A DNA stretch of 12,788 nt from an uncultured bacterium (GTDB lineage: Bacteria > Actinomycetota > Actinomycetes > S36-B12). The position numbers and the translations under genes were made by a program. The stretch covers positions 1 to 12,788 of the forward strand of contig CAJAKT010000030.1 in assembly GCA_903940375.1 (NCBI GenBank), in the 5' to 3' direction. Every line of letters begins with the position of its first letter. The stretch's first letter is position 1. Below are positions 6,048 to 12,788 of the stretch, one piece after another. The notes beneath the pieces were generated by a model. It worked only from the letters and a program-made list of their open reading frames with translations. It searched no databases and had not been told where the DNA came from.

Positions 6048-6053
6048 GTCCGT

Positions 6054-6314
6054 ATGAACATCGAGCCGACGGTCAGCCGCGACATCGTCATGCGCCTCAA
6101 GCGTGCCCGCGGGCAGCTCGACGGTGTCATCAACATGATCGAGGAGGAGCGCAGCTGCAGCGATGTCGTCACGCAGCTCGCGGCCGTCTCGAAGGCCCTC
6201 GACCGGGCCGGTTTCAAGATCGTCGCATCGGGCCTGCAGCAGTGCTGGGAGCACGGCGAGGACGCACCCATGACGCGCGAGGAACTCGAGAAGCTGTTCC
6301 TGTCACTCGCCTGA
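6054..6314 (+). CDS. csoR: CsoR/CstR-family (DUF156) transcriptional repressor
   Basis: This 86-residue all-helical repressor releases DNA when its cysteine site is occupied. The family helix VMRLKRARGQLDGVINMIEE (12-31) is followed by C35 (RSCSDVVTQLAAVSKAL) and C64 (GLQQC). In copper-sensing CsoR the ligands are Cys-His-Cys with the His four residues before the second Cys. Here that position is G60, so the copper triad is incomplete and the site resembles the two-cysteine CstR persulfide sensors. The start is ATG 6054, directly behind a TATCCT -10 box; an upstream extension to 5925 would run through the operator and the ahpD gene. Position next to a CopZ/CopA pair and the G-tract palindrome support autoregulation plus control of the copper genes. 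I use the symbol csoR for the family; the true inducer is open. Confidence 0.9.
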   Translation: MNIEPTVSRDIVMRLKRARGQLDGVINMIEEERSCSDVVTQLAAVSKALDRAGFKIVASGLQQCWEHGEDAPMTREELEKLFLSLA

Positions 6315-6360
6315 CCACTCGGAATTACCCGCTGTCATGCGGGGGAGAAGGGAATGAACC

Positions 6361-6576
6361 GTGAGCACTCAGACGTTTGCTGTGTCAGGGATGACCTGCG
6401 GTCACTGCGTGAGCGCGGTTACCCAGGAGTTGAGCGCCGTCGCGGGAGTCGAGGACGTCACCATCGTGCTGGTGCCTGGTGAGGCGTCGACCGTCACCGT
6501 CGTCAGCGCTGAGCCGCTGGACCCCTCAGTTGTCCGCGCAGCGGTCGACGAGGCCGGATACGAACTGGTGGAGTAG
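6361..6576 (+). CDS. copZ: CopZ-like copper chaperone (heavy-metal-associated domain)
   Basis: This 71-residue protein is a single HMA domain of ferredoxin-like beta-alpha-beta-beta-alpha-beta fold. The Cu(I)-binding loop GMTCGHC (10-16) supplies C13 and C16, and the domain ends in the usual DEAGYEL. Such chaperones carry Cu(I) in the cytoplasm to the ATPase. The start is GTG 6361 with AGAAGGGA at 6346-6353 seven bases upstream, a good Shine-Dalgarno, in contrast to the leaderless csoR. The 46-base gap after csoR contains a small hairpin (CCCGC 6328-6332 / GCGGG 6339-6343) just before the ribosome site. The gene lies between csoR and copA, five bases before copA, so the three form one operon. 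Confidence 0.93.
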   Translation: MSTQTFAVSGMTCGHCVSAVTQELSAVAGVEDVTIVLVPGEASTVTVVSAEPLDPSVVRAAVDEAGYELVE

Positions 6577-6581
6577 CGCGC

Positions 6582-8813
6582 ATGTCAGCAGAGGTCGACC
6601 TCCAGATCGAGGGAATGACCTGTGCTTCATGTGCCATGCGCATCGAGAAGAAGCTCAACCGCATGCCGGGGGTTCAGGCCACCGTCAACTATGCGACAGA
6701 GAAGGCGCATGTCGTTCTGCCTCCAGGCGTGAGCGTCGATGATGCGATCGCCGTCGTCGAGGCCACGGGCTACGGCGCGCATGCACCGAGAGCGGCCACG
6801 CCGGATGATGCCGGCCCCGATGGCGATCCCGAGTTCGCTGCGCTCCGGCAGCGGCTCATCGTCAGCACTGTCCTGACGATTCCCGTCGTCCTCATGGCGA
6901 TGGTGCCGTTCTTCCAGTTCACCTACTGGCAGTGGGCGTCCCTGGCGCTGGCGGCGCCCGTTGTGGTGTGGGGTGCCGCGCCGTTCCATCGGGCCGCCTG
7001 GATCAATCTGCGTCACGGTGCGGCGACGATGGACACGCTCATCTCCCTTGGCGTGCTGGCGGCATTCCTGTGGTCGCTGTACGCATTGTTCTTCGGAGGT
7101 GCCGGCGCCCCGGGCATGACCATGGCCTTCCAGTTGATGCCGCAGGAAGCGGGCAGCCAACCGGAGATCTACCTCGAGGTCGCATCGGCGGTCACCGTGT
7201 TCATCCTGACCGGCCGGTATCTCGAGGCCCGCGCGAAGGTGCGCTCCGGTGAGGCGCTCAGGGCCCTGGCGGCGATGGGGGCGAAGGAGGTCTCCATCCT
7301 GCGCGACGGGGTTGAAGAGCGTCTTCCGATCGAGGACCTCGCTGTCGGCGACATCTTCGTCGTGCGGCCCGGCGAGAAGATCGCCACCGACGGCGTCGTC
7401 GTCGAGGGGGCATCAGCAGTCGACAACAGCCTCGTCACGGGCGAGACCGTCCCGGTCGAGGTTGGCGTCGGCGATGCCGTCATCGGTGCCACGGTCAACG
7501 CCGGGGGTCGCCTCCTGATCGAAGCACGGCAGGTGGGAACGAACACGCAGCTGGCACGTATCTCCCGCATGGTCGAGGCGGCACAGTCGGGCAAGGCGCC
7601 GGTGCAGCGCCTGGCCGATCGCGTATCGGCCGTCTTCGTGCCGATCGTCATCGTGCTGGCGCTGGCGACTCTCATCGGCTGGCTCCTCGCGGGGGCGGGG
7701 GCGCAGTCGGCATTCACCGCAGCCGTCGCCGTTCTCATCATCGCCTGCCCGTGCGCGCTCGGCCTCGCAACACCGACAGCACTGCTTGTCGGCACGGGCC
7801 GCGGAGCGCAGCTCGGCATCCTCATCAAGGGACCGCAGATCCTCGAGTCCACCCGGCAGGTCGACACGATCGTGCTCGACAAGACCGGCACCGTCACGAC
7901 CGGTCACATGGCCCTGGTCGATGTCGTGGCCGCGCCGGGTGAGGATGCCGACGACGTGCTGCGGCTGGCCGCGGGCCTCGAGCACGCGTCTGAGCATCCG
8001 ATCGCCCGTGCCGTCGTTGTCGGCGCACGGGAGCGACTCGGTGACCTGCCTGACGTTGAGTCATTCCTGTCCAGCGGTGGGCGCGGTGTGCAGGGTGTGG
8101 TCGACGGGCACGCTGTTCTCGCGGGTCGGCCGACCTGGCTGGCATCGGAGTGGTCCGTCCACGAGCCGGTCGACCTCACCATCATCCGCGAGATTCACGA
8201 GGCGGCTGGCCGATCCGTTGTCGCCGTCGCGATCGACGGTCGGTTCGCTGGCGTCGTCGTCGTGGCCGACGTGGTCAAGGCGGGGAGCGCAGCGGCCATC
8301 GCGGCATTTCGCGACCTCGGGCTCGCACCCGTTCTGCTGACCGGCGACAACGCCCGGGTCGCCCGGTCCGTCGCGCACGAGGTCGGCATCGACGATGTCA
8401 TGGCAGATGTGCTCCCGGAGGACAAGGTCGAAGCGGTCCGGACCCTGCAGATGCAGGGGCGCACGGTCGCGATGGTGGGCGACGGAGTCAACGATGCGGC
8501 GGCACTGGCGCAGGCCGACCTGGGCATGGCCATGGGCACCGGCACCGATGTCGCCATCGAGGCGGCCGACATCACCCTCGTCCGGGGTGACCTCATCGCG
8601 GCGGCCGACGCAATCCGGTTGTCGCGTCGCACGCTCCGCACCATCAAGGGCAACCTGTTCTGGGCATTCGCCTACAACGTGGCGGCGATTCCGCTCGCGA
8701 TGGCCGGGCTGCTGAATCCGCTCCTCGCGGGCGCCGCCATGGCGTTCTCTTCCGTATTCGTTGTCACGAACAGTCTGCGACTTCGACGCTTCCGGGGGCT
8801 TGGCACCGCCTGA
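6582..8813 (+). CDS. copA: Cu(I)-exporting P1B-type ATPase
   Basis: CopA pumps Cu(I) out of the cytoplasm using ATP. It is 743 residues, with one N-terminal metal-binding domain (GMTCASC, 11-17), two leading helices (about 89-140) and then the P-type core. The core shows the actuator TGE (286-288), the transmembrane metal motif CPC (389-391, in IIACPCALGLATPTA) and the phosphorylation site D433 in DKTGT. The P1B hallmark H472-P473 and hinge GDGVND (633-638) follow. In the last helices Y698-N699 and M720/S724 (MAFSS) complete the P1B-1 signature for Cu(I), distinguishing it from Zn/Cd pumps. The ATG at 6582 has GTGGAG eight bases upstream, inside the end of copZ. The frame is intact. A loop of about 25 residues rich in Met and Gln (GMTMAFQLMPQ, near 185-195) faces the outside and may help release copper (inference). 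Confidence 0.97.
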   Translation: MSAEVDLQIEGMTCASCAMRIEKKLNRMPGVQATVNYATEKAHVVLPPGVSVDDAIAVVEATGYGAHAPRAATPDDAGPDGDPEFAALRQRLIVSTVLTIPVVLMAMVPFFQFTYWQWASLALAAPVVVWGAAPFHRAAWINLRHGAATMDTLISLGVLAAFLWSLYALFFGGAGAPGMTMAFQLMPQEAGSQPEIYLEVASAVTVFILTGRYLEARAKVRSGEALRALAAMGAKEVSILRDGVEERLPIEDLAVGDIFVVRPGEKIATDGVVVEGASAVDNSLVTGETVPVEVGVGDAVIGATVNAGGRLLIEARQVGTNTQLARISRMVEAAQSGKAPVQRLADRVSAVFVPIVIVLALATLIGWLLAGAGAQSAFTAAVAVLIIACPCALGLATPTALLVGTGRGAQLGILIKGPQILESTRQVDTIVLDKTGTVTTGHMALVDVVAAPGEDADDVLRLAAGLEHASEHPIARAVVVGARERLGDLPDVESFLSSGGRGVQGVVDGHAVLAGRPTWLASEWSVHEPVDLTIIREIHEAAGRSVVAVAIDGRFAGVVVVADVVKAGSAAAIAAFRDLGLAPVLLTGDNARVARSVAHEVGIDDVMADVLPEDKVEAVRTLQMQGRTVAMVGDGVNDAAALAQADLGMAMGTGTDVAIEAADITLVRGDLIAAADAIRLSRRTLRTIKGNLFWAFAYNVAAIPLAMAGLLNPLLAGAAMAFSSVFVVTNSLRLRRFRGLGTA

Positions 8814-8826
8814 CGCCTGATTGCTG

Positions 8827-8832
8827 CATGAT
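8827..8832 (+). promoter_or_regulatory. Possible -10 box before the PatB/MalY gene
   Basis: CATGAT lies six bases before GTG 8839. It departs from TANNNT at the first base, so it is a weak candidate; the gene may simply be read through from copA, whose stop is 25 bases upstream. Confidence 0.25.
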
Positions 8833-8838
8833 CGTGCC

Positions 8839-9996
8839 GTGCCTGCCTTCGATGTCGATGCGATCGACCTGTCCGCGCTGCGTGAGCGGCTCAGTGCCAA
8901 GTACCAGTACTTCGACGCTGACGTTATTCCCGCATGGGTTGCCGAGATGGACTTCCCGATGGCGGCGCCGATCGCTGAGGCGCTGCATGCGGCGATCGAC
9001 CGGTCCGACACCGGGTACCGATCCGCTGTGGGCCTCGCCGATGCCCTGGCGGACTTCGCGCGCGAGCGATGGTCGTGGGAGATCCCGACCGAGCGCATCA
9101 CTCCGATTCCCGACGTCCTCACCGGTGTGGCACAGGCACTGGCCATGTTCACCGAGCCGGGAGACGGCGTCGTCGTCAACACCCCGGTGTACGCGCCCTT
9201 CTTCTCGACGGTGCGCGACATTGCTCGTCGGGTGCTGGTCGACGTCCCGATGGCGCGTTCCCAGGAGGGCGCCTACGACTGGGACCTCGATGGGCTCGAG
9301 GCCGCGTTCGCCCGTCCCGACGTGACGGCGTTCCTGATGTCCAATCCGCACAACCCCACCGGCTCGGTCCCGAGCCGGCAGAGCCTCGCTGTCATTGCCG
9401 AGCTCTCGGCCAGGTATGGCGTCACCGTCATCTCGGACGAGATCCACGGACCGCTTGCGCTGCCGGGCCAGCGGCATGTGCCGTTCATGTCGGTTGCCGA
9501 CGACGATGCGGATGCCGTGATCCTCGTCTCGGCATCCAAGGCGTGGAATCTGCCAGGGCTCAAGTGCGCCCAGCTGGTCGGAACCGCGCGAACGGCCGAG
9601 ACGATCAGGCGCCGGCTGCCCTTGGAGGTCACGTACGGCACGGGGCACCTGGGGGCGATCGCCGCCGTCGTCGCCTATCGCGAGGGCGGTCCGTGGCTGG
9701 GCGATGTGGTCGACATCCTGGATGGCAACCGCCGCCTGCTGGCCGACCTTCTGGCCGAGTACCTGCCGCTCGCGGGATTCGTCCCGCCGCAGGCGTCCTA
9801 CCTGGCCTGGGTCGACTTCCGGGCCTACGGGCTGGGCGATGACCCGGCAGCGGCCTTCCTCGAGCGCGGTCGAGTGGCGCTCAGCTCGGGGCCGACATAC
9901 GGCGCTGGCGGAGAGGGCTATGCGCGACTGAATTTCGCCACGTCACCGGCGATCCTCACCGAGATTGTCCGGCGGCTGGCCGGCGTGTTCCAATAA
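8839..9996 (+). CDS. MalY/PatB-type PLP enzyme (cystathionine beta-lyase/aminotransferase)
   Basis: This fold-type I pyridoxal-phosphate enzyme of the aminotransferase I/II family, MalY/PatB branch, has C-S beta-lyase activity in characterised members (cystathionine to homocysteine, pyruvate and ammonia). It has 385 residues. The N-terminus VIPAWVAEMDFPMAAPIAEAL is the branch signature. SNPHNPTG carries the PLP-contacting Asn, ISDEIHGPL has the Asp that binds the pyridine ring, and SASKAWNLPGLKCAQ gives the Schiff-base lysine, K234. The C-terminal ARLNFATSPAIL contains the carboxylate-binding Arg. GTG 8839 fits the family start; a TTG at 8821 would add six residues. No Shine-Dalgarno is visible. 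The gene follows copA by 25 bases on the same strand. A role in sulfur amino-acid turnover near a thiol-type sensor is suggestive only. Confidence 0.92.
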   Translation: MPAFDVDAIDLSALRERLSAKYQYFDADVIPAWVAEMDFPMAAPIAEALHAAIDRSDTGYRSAVGLADALADFARERWSWEIPTERITPIPDVLTGVAQALAMFTEPGDGVVVNTPVYAPFFSTVRDIARRVLVDVPMARSQEGAYDWDLDGLEAAFARPDVTAFLMSNPHNPTGSVPSRQSLAVIAELSARYGVTVISDEIHGPLALPGQRHVPFMSVADDDADAVILVSASKAWNLPGLKCAQLVGTARTAETIRRRLPLEVTYGTGHLGAIAAVVAYREGGPWLGDVVDILDGNRRLLADLLAEYLPLAGFVPPQASYLAWVDFRAYGLGDDPAAAFLERGRVALSSGPTYGAGGEGYARLNFATSPAILTEIVRRLAGVFQ

Positions 9997-10003
9997 GTGC
10001 GTG

Positions 10004-10618
10004 ATGAAACGGGGCGTGATCACGGCAGTTGCCGGCTGTGTGGCGGTGCTGATGACGGTGTTCGTTCCCGTCTCCGCCCAGGCGGCCCCGGCGCGCGACC
10101 GCTACGCCGTCGGTGACTCCGTGATGCTCGGTGCCCGCAATGACCTGCAGAAGTCAGGATTCGGCGTTGACGCGACCGAGAGCCGCCAGGCCTACAAGGG
10201 GCCTTCCCTCCTGCGTAAGCGTGGTGGACGGCTGCCGATGAACGTGGTGGTCCACCTCGGCACCAACGGCACCTACCCGCTGGCAACCTGCAAGGCGCTG
10301 GTCAAGGCTGCGGGTCCGGACCGTCGGGTCTTCCTCGTGACCGTGCACGTCAAGCGGTCGTGGGAGAAGGCGAACAACGCCGTGATCCGGCAGTGCGATG
10401 CGGCCTTCGCGGCTGACCGGGTCCATGTCATCGACTGGGACAAGGCGGCCTCAGTGCACCCGAAGTGGCTGTACGCCGACGGCATTCACCTGCGTCCGGC
10501 CGGCAGCGCGGGCTTCGCCGCCCTCCTGGACGACGCCGTCACCGGTGCGGTTGCCGACGCGCGGGCCGCGGCCCTGGCGAGCGCCGCCGGCACGGGAAAG
10601 GCCGGCCTGCAGCCATGA
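10004..10618 (+). CDS. Secreted OatA-like SGNH hydrolase
   Basis: This 204-residue protein has a Sec signal peptide (basic MKRG, hydrophobic 5-23, predicted cut after AQA at about 27). The mature part is an SGNH domain: S39 in VGDSVMLGA (block I), N88 in LGTNG (block III), and D159 with H162 in DGIHL (block V). The GDSVMLGA, LGTNG, IDWDKAAS and HPKWLYADGIHLRPAG segments resemble the extracytoplasmic domain of OatA-type peptidoglycan O-acetyltransferases. The acyltransferase-3 membrane half of OatA is absent. It could act on acetylated cell-wall polymers or as a separate transferase subunit. Two cysteines (C96, C131) may form a disulfide. The C-terminus is Ala-rich and low in complexity. The start is ATG 10004, eight bases after the stop of the PLP enzyme, so it is probably co-transcribed. 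Confidence 0.85.
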   Translation: MKRGVITAVAGCVAVLMTVFVPVSAQAAPARDRYAVGDSVMLGARNDLQKSGFGVDATESRQAYKGPSLLRKRGGRLPMNVVVHLGTNGTYPLATCKALVKAAGPDRRVFLVTVHVKRSWEKANNAVIRQCDAAFAADRVHVIDWDKAASVHPKWLYADGIHLRPAGSAGFAALLDDAVTGAVADARAAALASAAGTGKAGLQP

Positions 10619-10652
10619 CGGTCCGCCTGTGGACTTGGTCACACGTCAGCAC

Positions 10653-10682
10653 TTGCATGGCGATTGTGGTCGGCCATAGCGT
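10653..10682 (+). promoter_or_regulatory. Predicted promoter of pckG
   Basis: TTGCAT (10653-10658), an 18-base spacer and TAGCGT (10677-10682) lie in the 145-base gap 10619-10763. This gives a leader of about 75 bases. Unlike most genes here, pckG therefore has a 5' UTR and a Shine-Dalgarno. A 5-base stem (GGATC 10735-10739 / GATCC 10744-10748) sits just before that ribosome site. No known riboswitch was recognised in the gap. Confidence 0.45.
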
Positions 10683-10763
10683 GGTTGCTGAGGCATCCTG
10701 TGCCCCATCCCCGTCGCGCCAGTCTTGGTGTGGCGGATCCTTCGATCCCACTGGAGCGATTCG

Positions 10764-12590
10764 ATGACTGTTCCCGGCCTGGAGAATCCCCCGACCAAGA
10801 ACATGAAGCTCGTTGAGTGGGTCAAGGAGGTAGCCGCGCTCACCAAGCCCGATGAGGTCGTGTGGGCTGACGGCTCCGAGGCCGAGTGGCAGCGGCTGAC
10901 CGCCCAGATGGTCGAGTCGGGGATGTTCATCCGGCTCAACCCCGAGATCCGCCCGAACTCGTTCCTGGCTCGCTCCGATCCGAGCGATGTCGCCCGTGTC
11001 GAGGATCGCACCTTCATCTGCTCGGAGCGCGAGACCGATGCGGGCCCGACCAACAACTGGGCCGACCCGGCGCAGATGCGCGGCATCCTTCGCGAGAAGT
11101 TCGACGGCTCCATGCGCGGGCGCACCATGTACGTCGTCCCCTTCTCGATGGGCCCCCTCGGCTCACGGATCTCGCAGCTCGGTGTCGAGATCACCGACTC
11201 GCCCTACGTTGTCGTCAACATGCGCATCATGACCAGGATGGGCCAGGCGGCGCTTGACCAGATCGGTGAGTCCGGCGAGTTCGTGCCGGCCCTGCACTCG
11301 GTCGGCTACCCGCTCGTCGATGCGTCGGGAGCCGCGCGCCCGGACGTGCTGTGGCCCTGCAACGAGGACAAGTACATCGTCCATTTCCCGGAGACCCGCG
11401 AGATCTGGTCGTACGGCTCGGGCTACGGCGGCAACGCCCTGCTGGGCAAGAAGTGCTTCGCCCTGCGAATTGCCTCCGCGATGGCTCGCGACGAGGGCTG
11501 GATGGCCGAGCACATGCTCATCCTCAAGCTCACCTCGCCGACGGGGGATTCCCGCTACATCTCCGCGGCATTCCCGTCCGCCTGCGGAAAGACCAACCTC
11601 GCCATGCTCGAGCCCACCGTGCCGGGCTGGACGGTCGAGACCGTCGGCGACGACATCGCCTGGATGCGCTTCGGCGACGACGGCCGGCTGTACGCGATCA
11701 ACCCGGAGGCCGGCTTCTTCGGGGTGGCTCCCGGCACCGGCATGAAGACCAATGCGAACGCGGTCCGTGCGCTGTACGCCAACTGCATCTACACCAACGT
11801 GGCACTCACCGACGACGGTGACATCTGGTGGGAGGGGCTCACCGACGACGCGCCGGCCCACCTGATCGACTGGAAGGGTCGCGACTGGACGCCGGAGTCC
11901 CCGGAACCGTCCAGCCATCCGAACGCGCGCTTCACGGCGCCGGCCGGCCAGTGCCCCTCGATCGCGCCGAACTGGGAGGACCCGGCCGGCGTGCCGATCG
12001 AGGCCATCCTGTTCGGCGGACGTCGCGCGACCAACGTGCCGCTGGTCGCGGAGTCCTTCGACTGGGCCCACGGCGTCTTCATGGGTGCCACGGTCTCCAG
12101 CGAGATGACGGCGGCTGCGGTGGGCGGCGTTGGCCAGCTGCGGCGTGACCCGTTCGCGATGCTGCCCTTCTGCGGCTACAACATGGCCGACTACTGGGGT
12201 CACTGGCTGAAGATCGGCACCATGACCGACGCATCCAAGCTTCCGCGGATCTACGCCGTGAACTGGTTCCGCAAGGATGGCGACGGCGATTTCATCTGGC
12301 CCGGGTACGGCGAGAACTCGCGCGTCCTGGAGTGGGTTGTGCGTCGGCTCGAGGGTGAAGCCGGTGCCGTGGACACGCCGATCGGGCGGGTCCCTGAAGC
12401 CGGTGCGCTGGTGCTCGACGGACTTGACCTCAGTGCCGACAAGCTCGCAGAGCTGTTCGCCATCGATCCGGTCACCTGGCTGGCGGAGTCCGACCTCACG
12501 GAGGAGTACTTCGACCAGTTCGGCGACCGCGTTCCGGCAGAGCTGCGGGGTCAGCTTGCGGCTCTGCGCGGACGGCTCGGCAACGCCTAG
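10764..12590 (+). CDS. pckG: Phosphoenolpyruvate carboxykinase (GTP)
   Basis: This enzyme converts oxaloacetate plus GTP to phosphoenolpyruvate, CO2 and GDP, linking the TCA cycle to gluconeogenesis. It is 608 residues, the normal length for the GTP class. Seen in the sequence are the substrate-site segment SMGPLGSRISQLGVEITDS, the P-loop SACGKTN with the reactive C274 and K276/T277, and the metal-binding GDDIAWM (D296/D297). FGGRRATNVPLVAES (417-431) is the guanine-nucleotide class signature, and the C-terminal WFRKDGDGDFIWPGYGENSRV is also present. The ATP-dependent class lacks these. ATG 10764 is chosen because TGGAG lies seven bases upstream and the protein begins as in homologues (TVPGLENPPTKNMKLVEWV). 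An in-frame GTG at 10725 would add 13 residues across the ribosome site. It is a single-gene unit, convergent with the OTC gene. Confidence 0.98.
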   Translation: MTVPGLENPPTKNMKLVEWVKEVAALTKPDEVVWADGSEAEWQRLTAQMVESGMFIRLNPEIRPNSFLARSDPSDVARVEDRTFICSERETDAGPTNNWADPAQMRGILREKFDGSMRGRTMYVVPFSMGPLGSRISQLGVEITDSPYVVVNMRIMTRMGQAALDQIGESGEFVPALHSVGYPLVDASGAARPDVLWPCNEDKYIVHFPETREIWSYGSGYGGNALLGKKCFALRIASAMARDEGWMAEHMLILKLTSPTGDSRYISAAFPSACGKTNLAMLEPTVPGWTVETVGDDIAWMRFGDDGRLYAINPEAGFFGVAPGTGMKTNANAVRALYANCIYTNVALTDDGDIWWEGLTDDAPAHLIDWKGRDWTPESPEPSSHPNARFTAPAGQCPSIAPNWEDPAGVPIEAILFGGRRATNVPLVAESFDWAHGVFMGATVSSEMTAAAVGGVGQLRRDPFAMLPFCGYNMADYWGHWLKIGTMTDASKLPRIYAVNWFRKDGDGDFIWPGYGENSRVLEWVVRRLEGEAGAVDTPIGRVPEAGALVLDGLDLSADKLAELFAIDPVTWLAESDLTEEYFDQFGDRVPAELRGQLAALRGRLGNA

Positions 12591-12601
12591 CCGCCTCGCC
12601 C

Positions 12602-12788
12602 TCAGCTGAGCGTGGCGACGAGCACGGCCTTGATGGTGTGCATCCGGTTCTCGGCCTGGTCGAAGACGATGCTGGCAGGGGACTCGAACACCTCGTCGGT
12701 GACCTCGACCCCGTCGGTGAGGCCGTACTCGGCTGCGACCTTGCGGCCCACCGCGGTCTGCTGATCGTGGTAGGCCGGCAGGCAGTGC
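12602..12788 (-). CDS. Ornithine carbamoyltransferase, C-terminal part (cut by window edge)
   Basis: The 61 visible C-terminal residues begin HCLPAYHDQQTAVG, the ornithine-binding HCLP loop of ornithine carbamoyltransferase. They continue through VTDEVFESPASIVFDQAEN with the conserved ENRMHTIKAVLVATL near the end. The enzyme makes citrulline from ornithine and carbamoyl phosphate. The long form of the HCLP loop and the EVTDEVFES stretch resemble ArgI/ArcB-type enzymes. The anabolic (argF) versus catabolic (arcB) role cannot be decided without the neighbours to the right. The TGA stop (12602-12604) is 11 bases from the convergent pckG stop, and no terminator hairpin is evident in the gap. Confidence 0.95.
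   Translation of the reverse strand, partial: HCLPAYHDQQTAVGRKVAAEYGLTDGVEVTDEVFESPASIVFDQAENRMHTIKAVLVATLS

Noticed and set aside
6011..6271. N-terminal extension of the AhpD-like protein
   Set aside because: It runs antisense through csoR and the operator. AhpD-family length and the -10 box support ATG 6010.
8061..9221. 386-residue minus-strand open frame across copA and the PLP enzyme
   Set aside because: It is antisense to two well-supported genes, spans their junction, and is Arg/Ser/Asp-rich without family motifs; typical shadow in high-GC DNA.
10725..10763. Upstream GTG start for pckG
   Set aside because: It would translate through the TGGAG ribosome site; homologues begin at the ATG 10764 equivalent.
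10619..10763. Riboswitch or small RNA in the gap before pckG
   Set aside because: Only a promoter-like pair and a 5-base stem are visible; nothing matches a riboswitch family I know and there is no terminator with a T-tract.
11163..12203. 346-residue minus-strand open frame inside pckG
   Set aside because: It is entirely antisense to the conserved carboxykinase core and has low-complexity shadow composition.

Overview
The window looks like chromosome of a high-GC Gram-positive bacterium (Actinomycetota). The basis is strong G/C bias at third codon positions, frequent GTG starts, a GTP-type PEP carboxykinase, an Flp-type pilin, and many genes with no Shine-Dalgarno sequence but a TANNNT -10 hexamer 6-7 bases before the start codon (leaderless geometry). 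The genus cannot be decided from this sequence. There is no RNA gene, IS element, CRISPR array or phage gene.

Layout. (1) 61-588, plus: an Flp/type IVb pilin precursor fused to a fibronectin type III domain, with an amber codon exactly where the conserved Glu+5 of the mature pilin should be. (2) 593-1569, minus: a GTG-started Hpt phosphotransfer protein overlapping an OmpR-type response regulator; no kinase is nearby. (3) 1629-1916, plus: a small three-helix membrane protein. (4) 1962-6010, minus: a tight run of ahpD-like protein, MFS transporter, S51-type peptidase, trmB and aldo/keto reductase, mostly with 4-base stop/start overlaps. (5) 6054-8813, plus: a CsoR/CstR-family repressor, a CopZ-like chaperone and a CopA Cu(I) ATPase. 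(6) 8839-10618, plus: a MalY/PatB-type C-S lyase/aminotransferase and a secreted OatA-like SGNH hydrolase. (7) 10764-12590, plus: GTP-dependent PEP carboxykinase. (8) 12602-12788, minus: the C-terminal end of ornithine carbamoyltransferase.

The most interesting region is the 43-base divergent control region 6011-6053. A G-tract palindrome typical of CsoR-family operators overlaps both -10 boxes, so one repressor could switch both the copper export genes and the leftward ahpD-mfs-S51-trmB run. The repressor keeps the two family cysteines but has Gly where copper-sensing CsoR proteins have the ligand His. This leaves open whether copper, or a thiol/persulfide signal as in CstR, is the inducer. 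Other points worth checking are the amber codon in the pilin and a leaderless 8-codon mini-ORF whose stop overlaps the start of the S51 peptidase.

The rest (trmB, pckG, argF/arcB-type OTC, aldo/keto reductase) is ordinary chromosomal housekeeping content.
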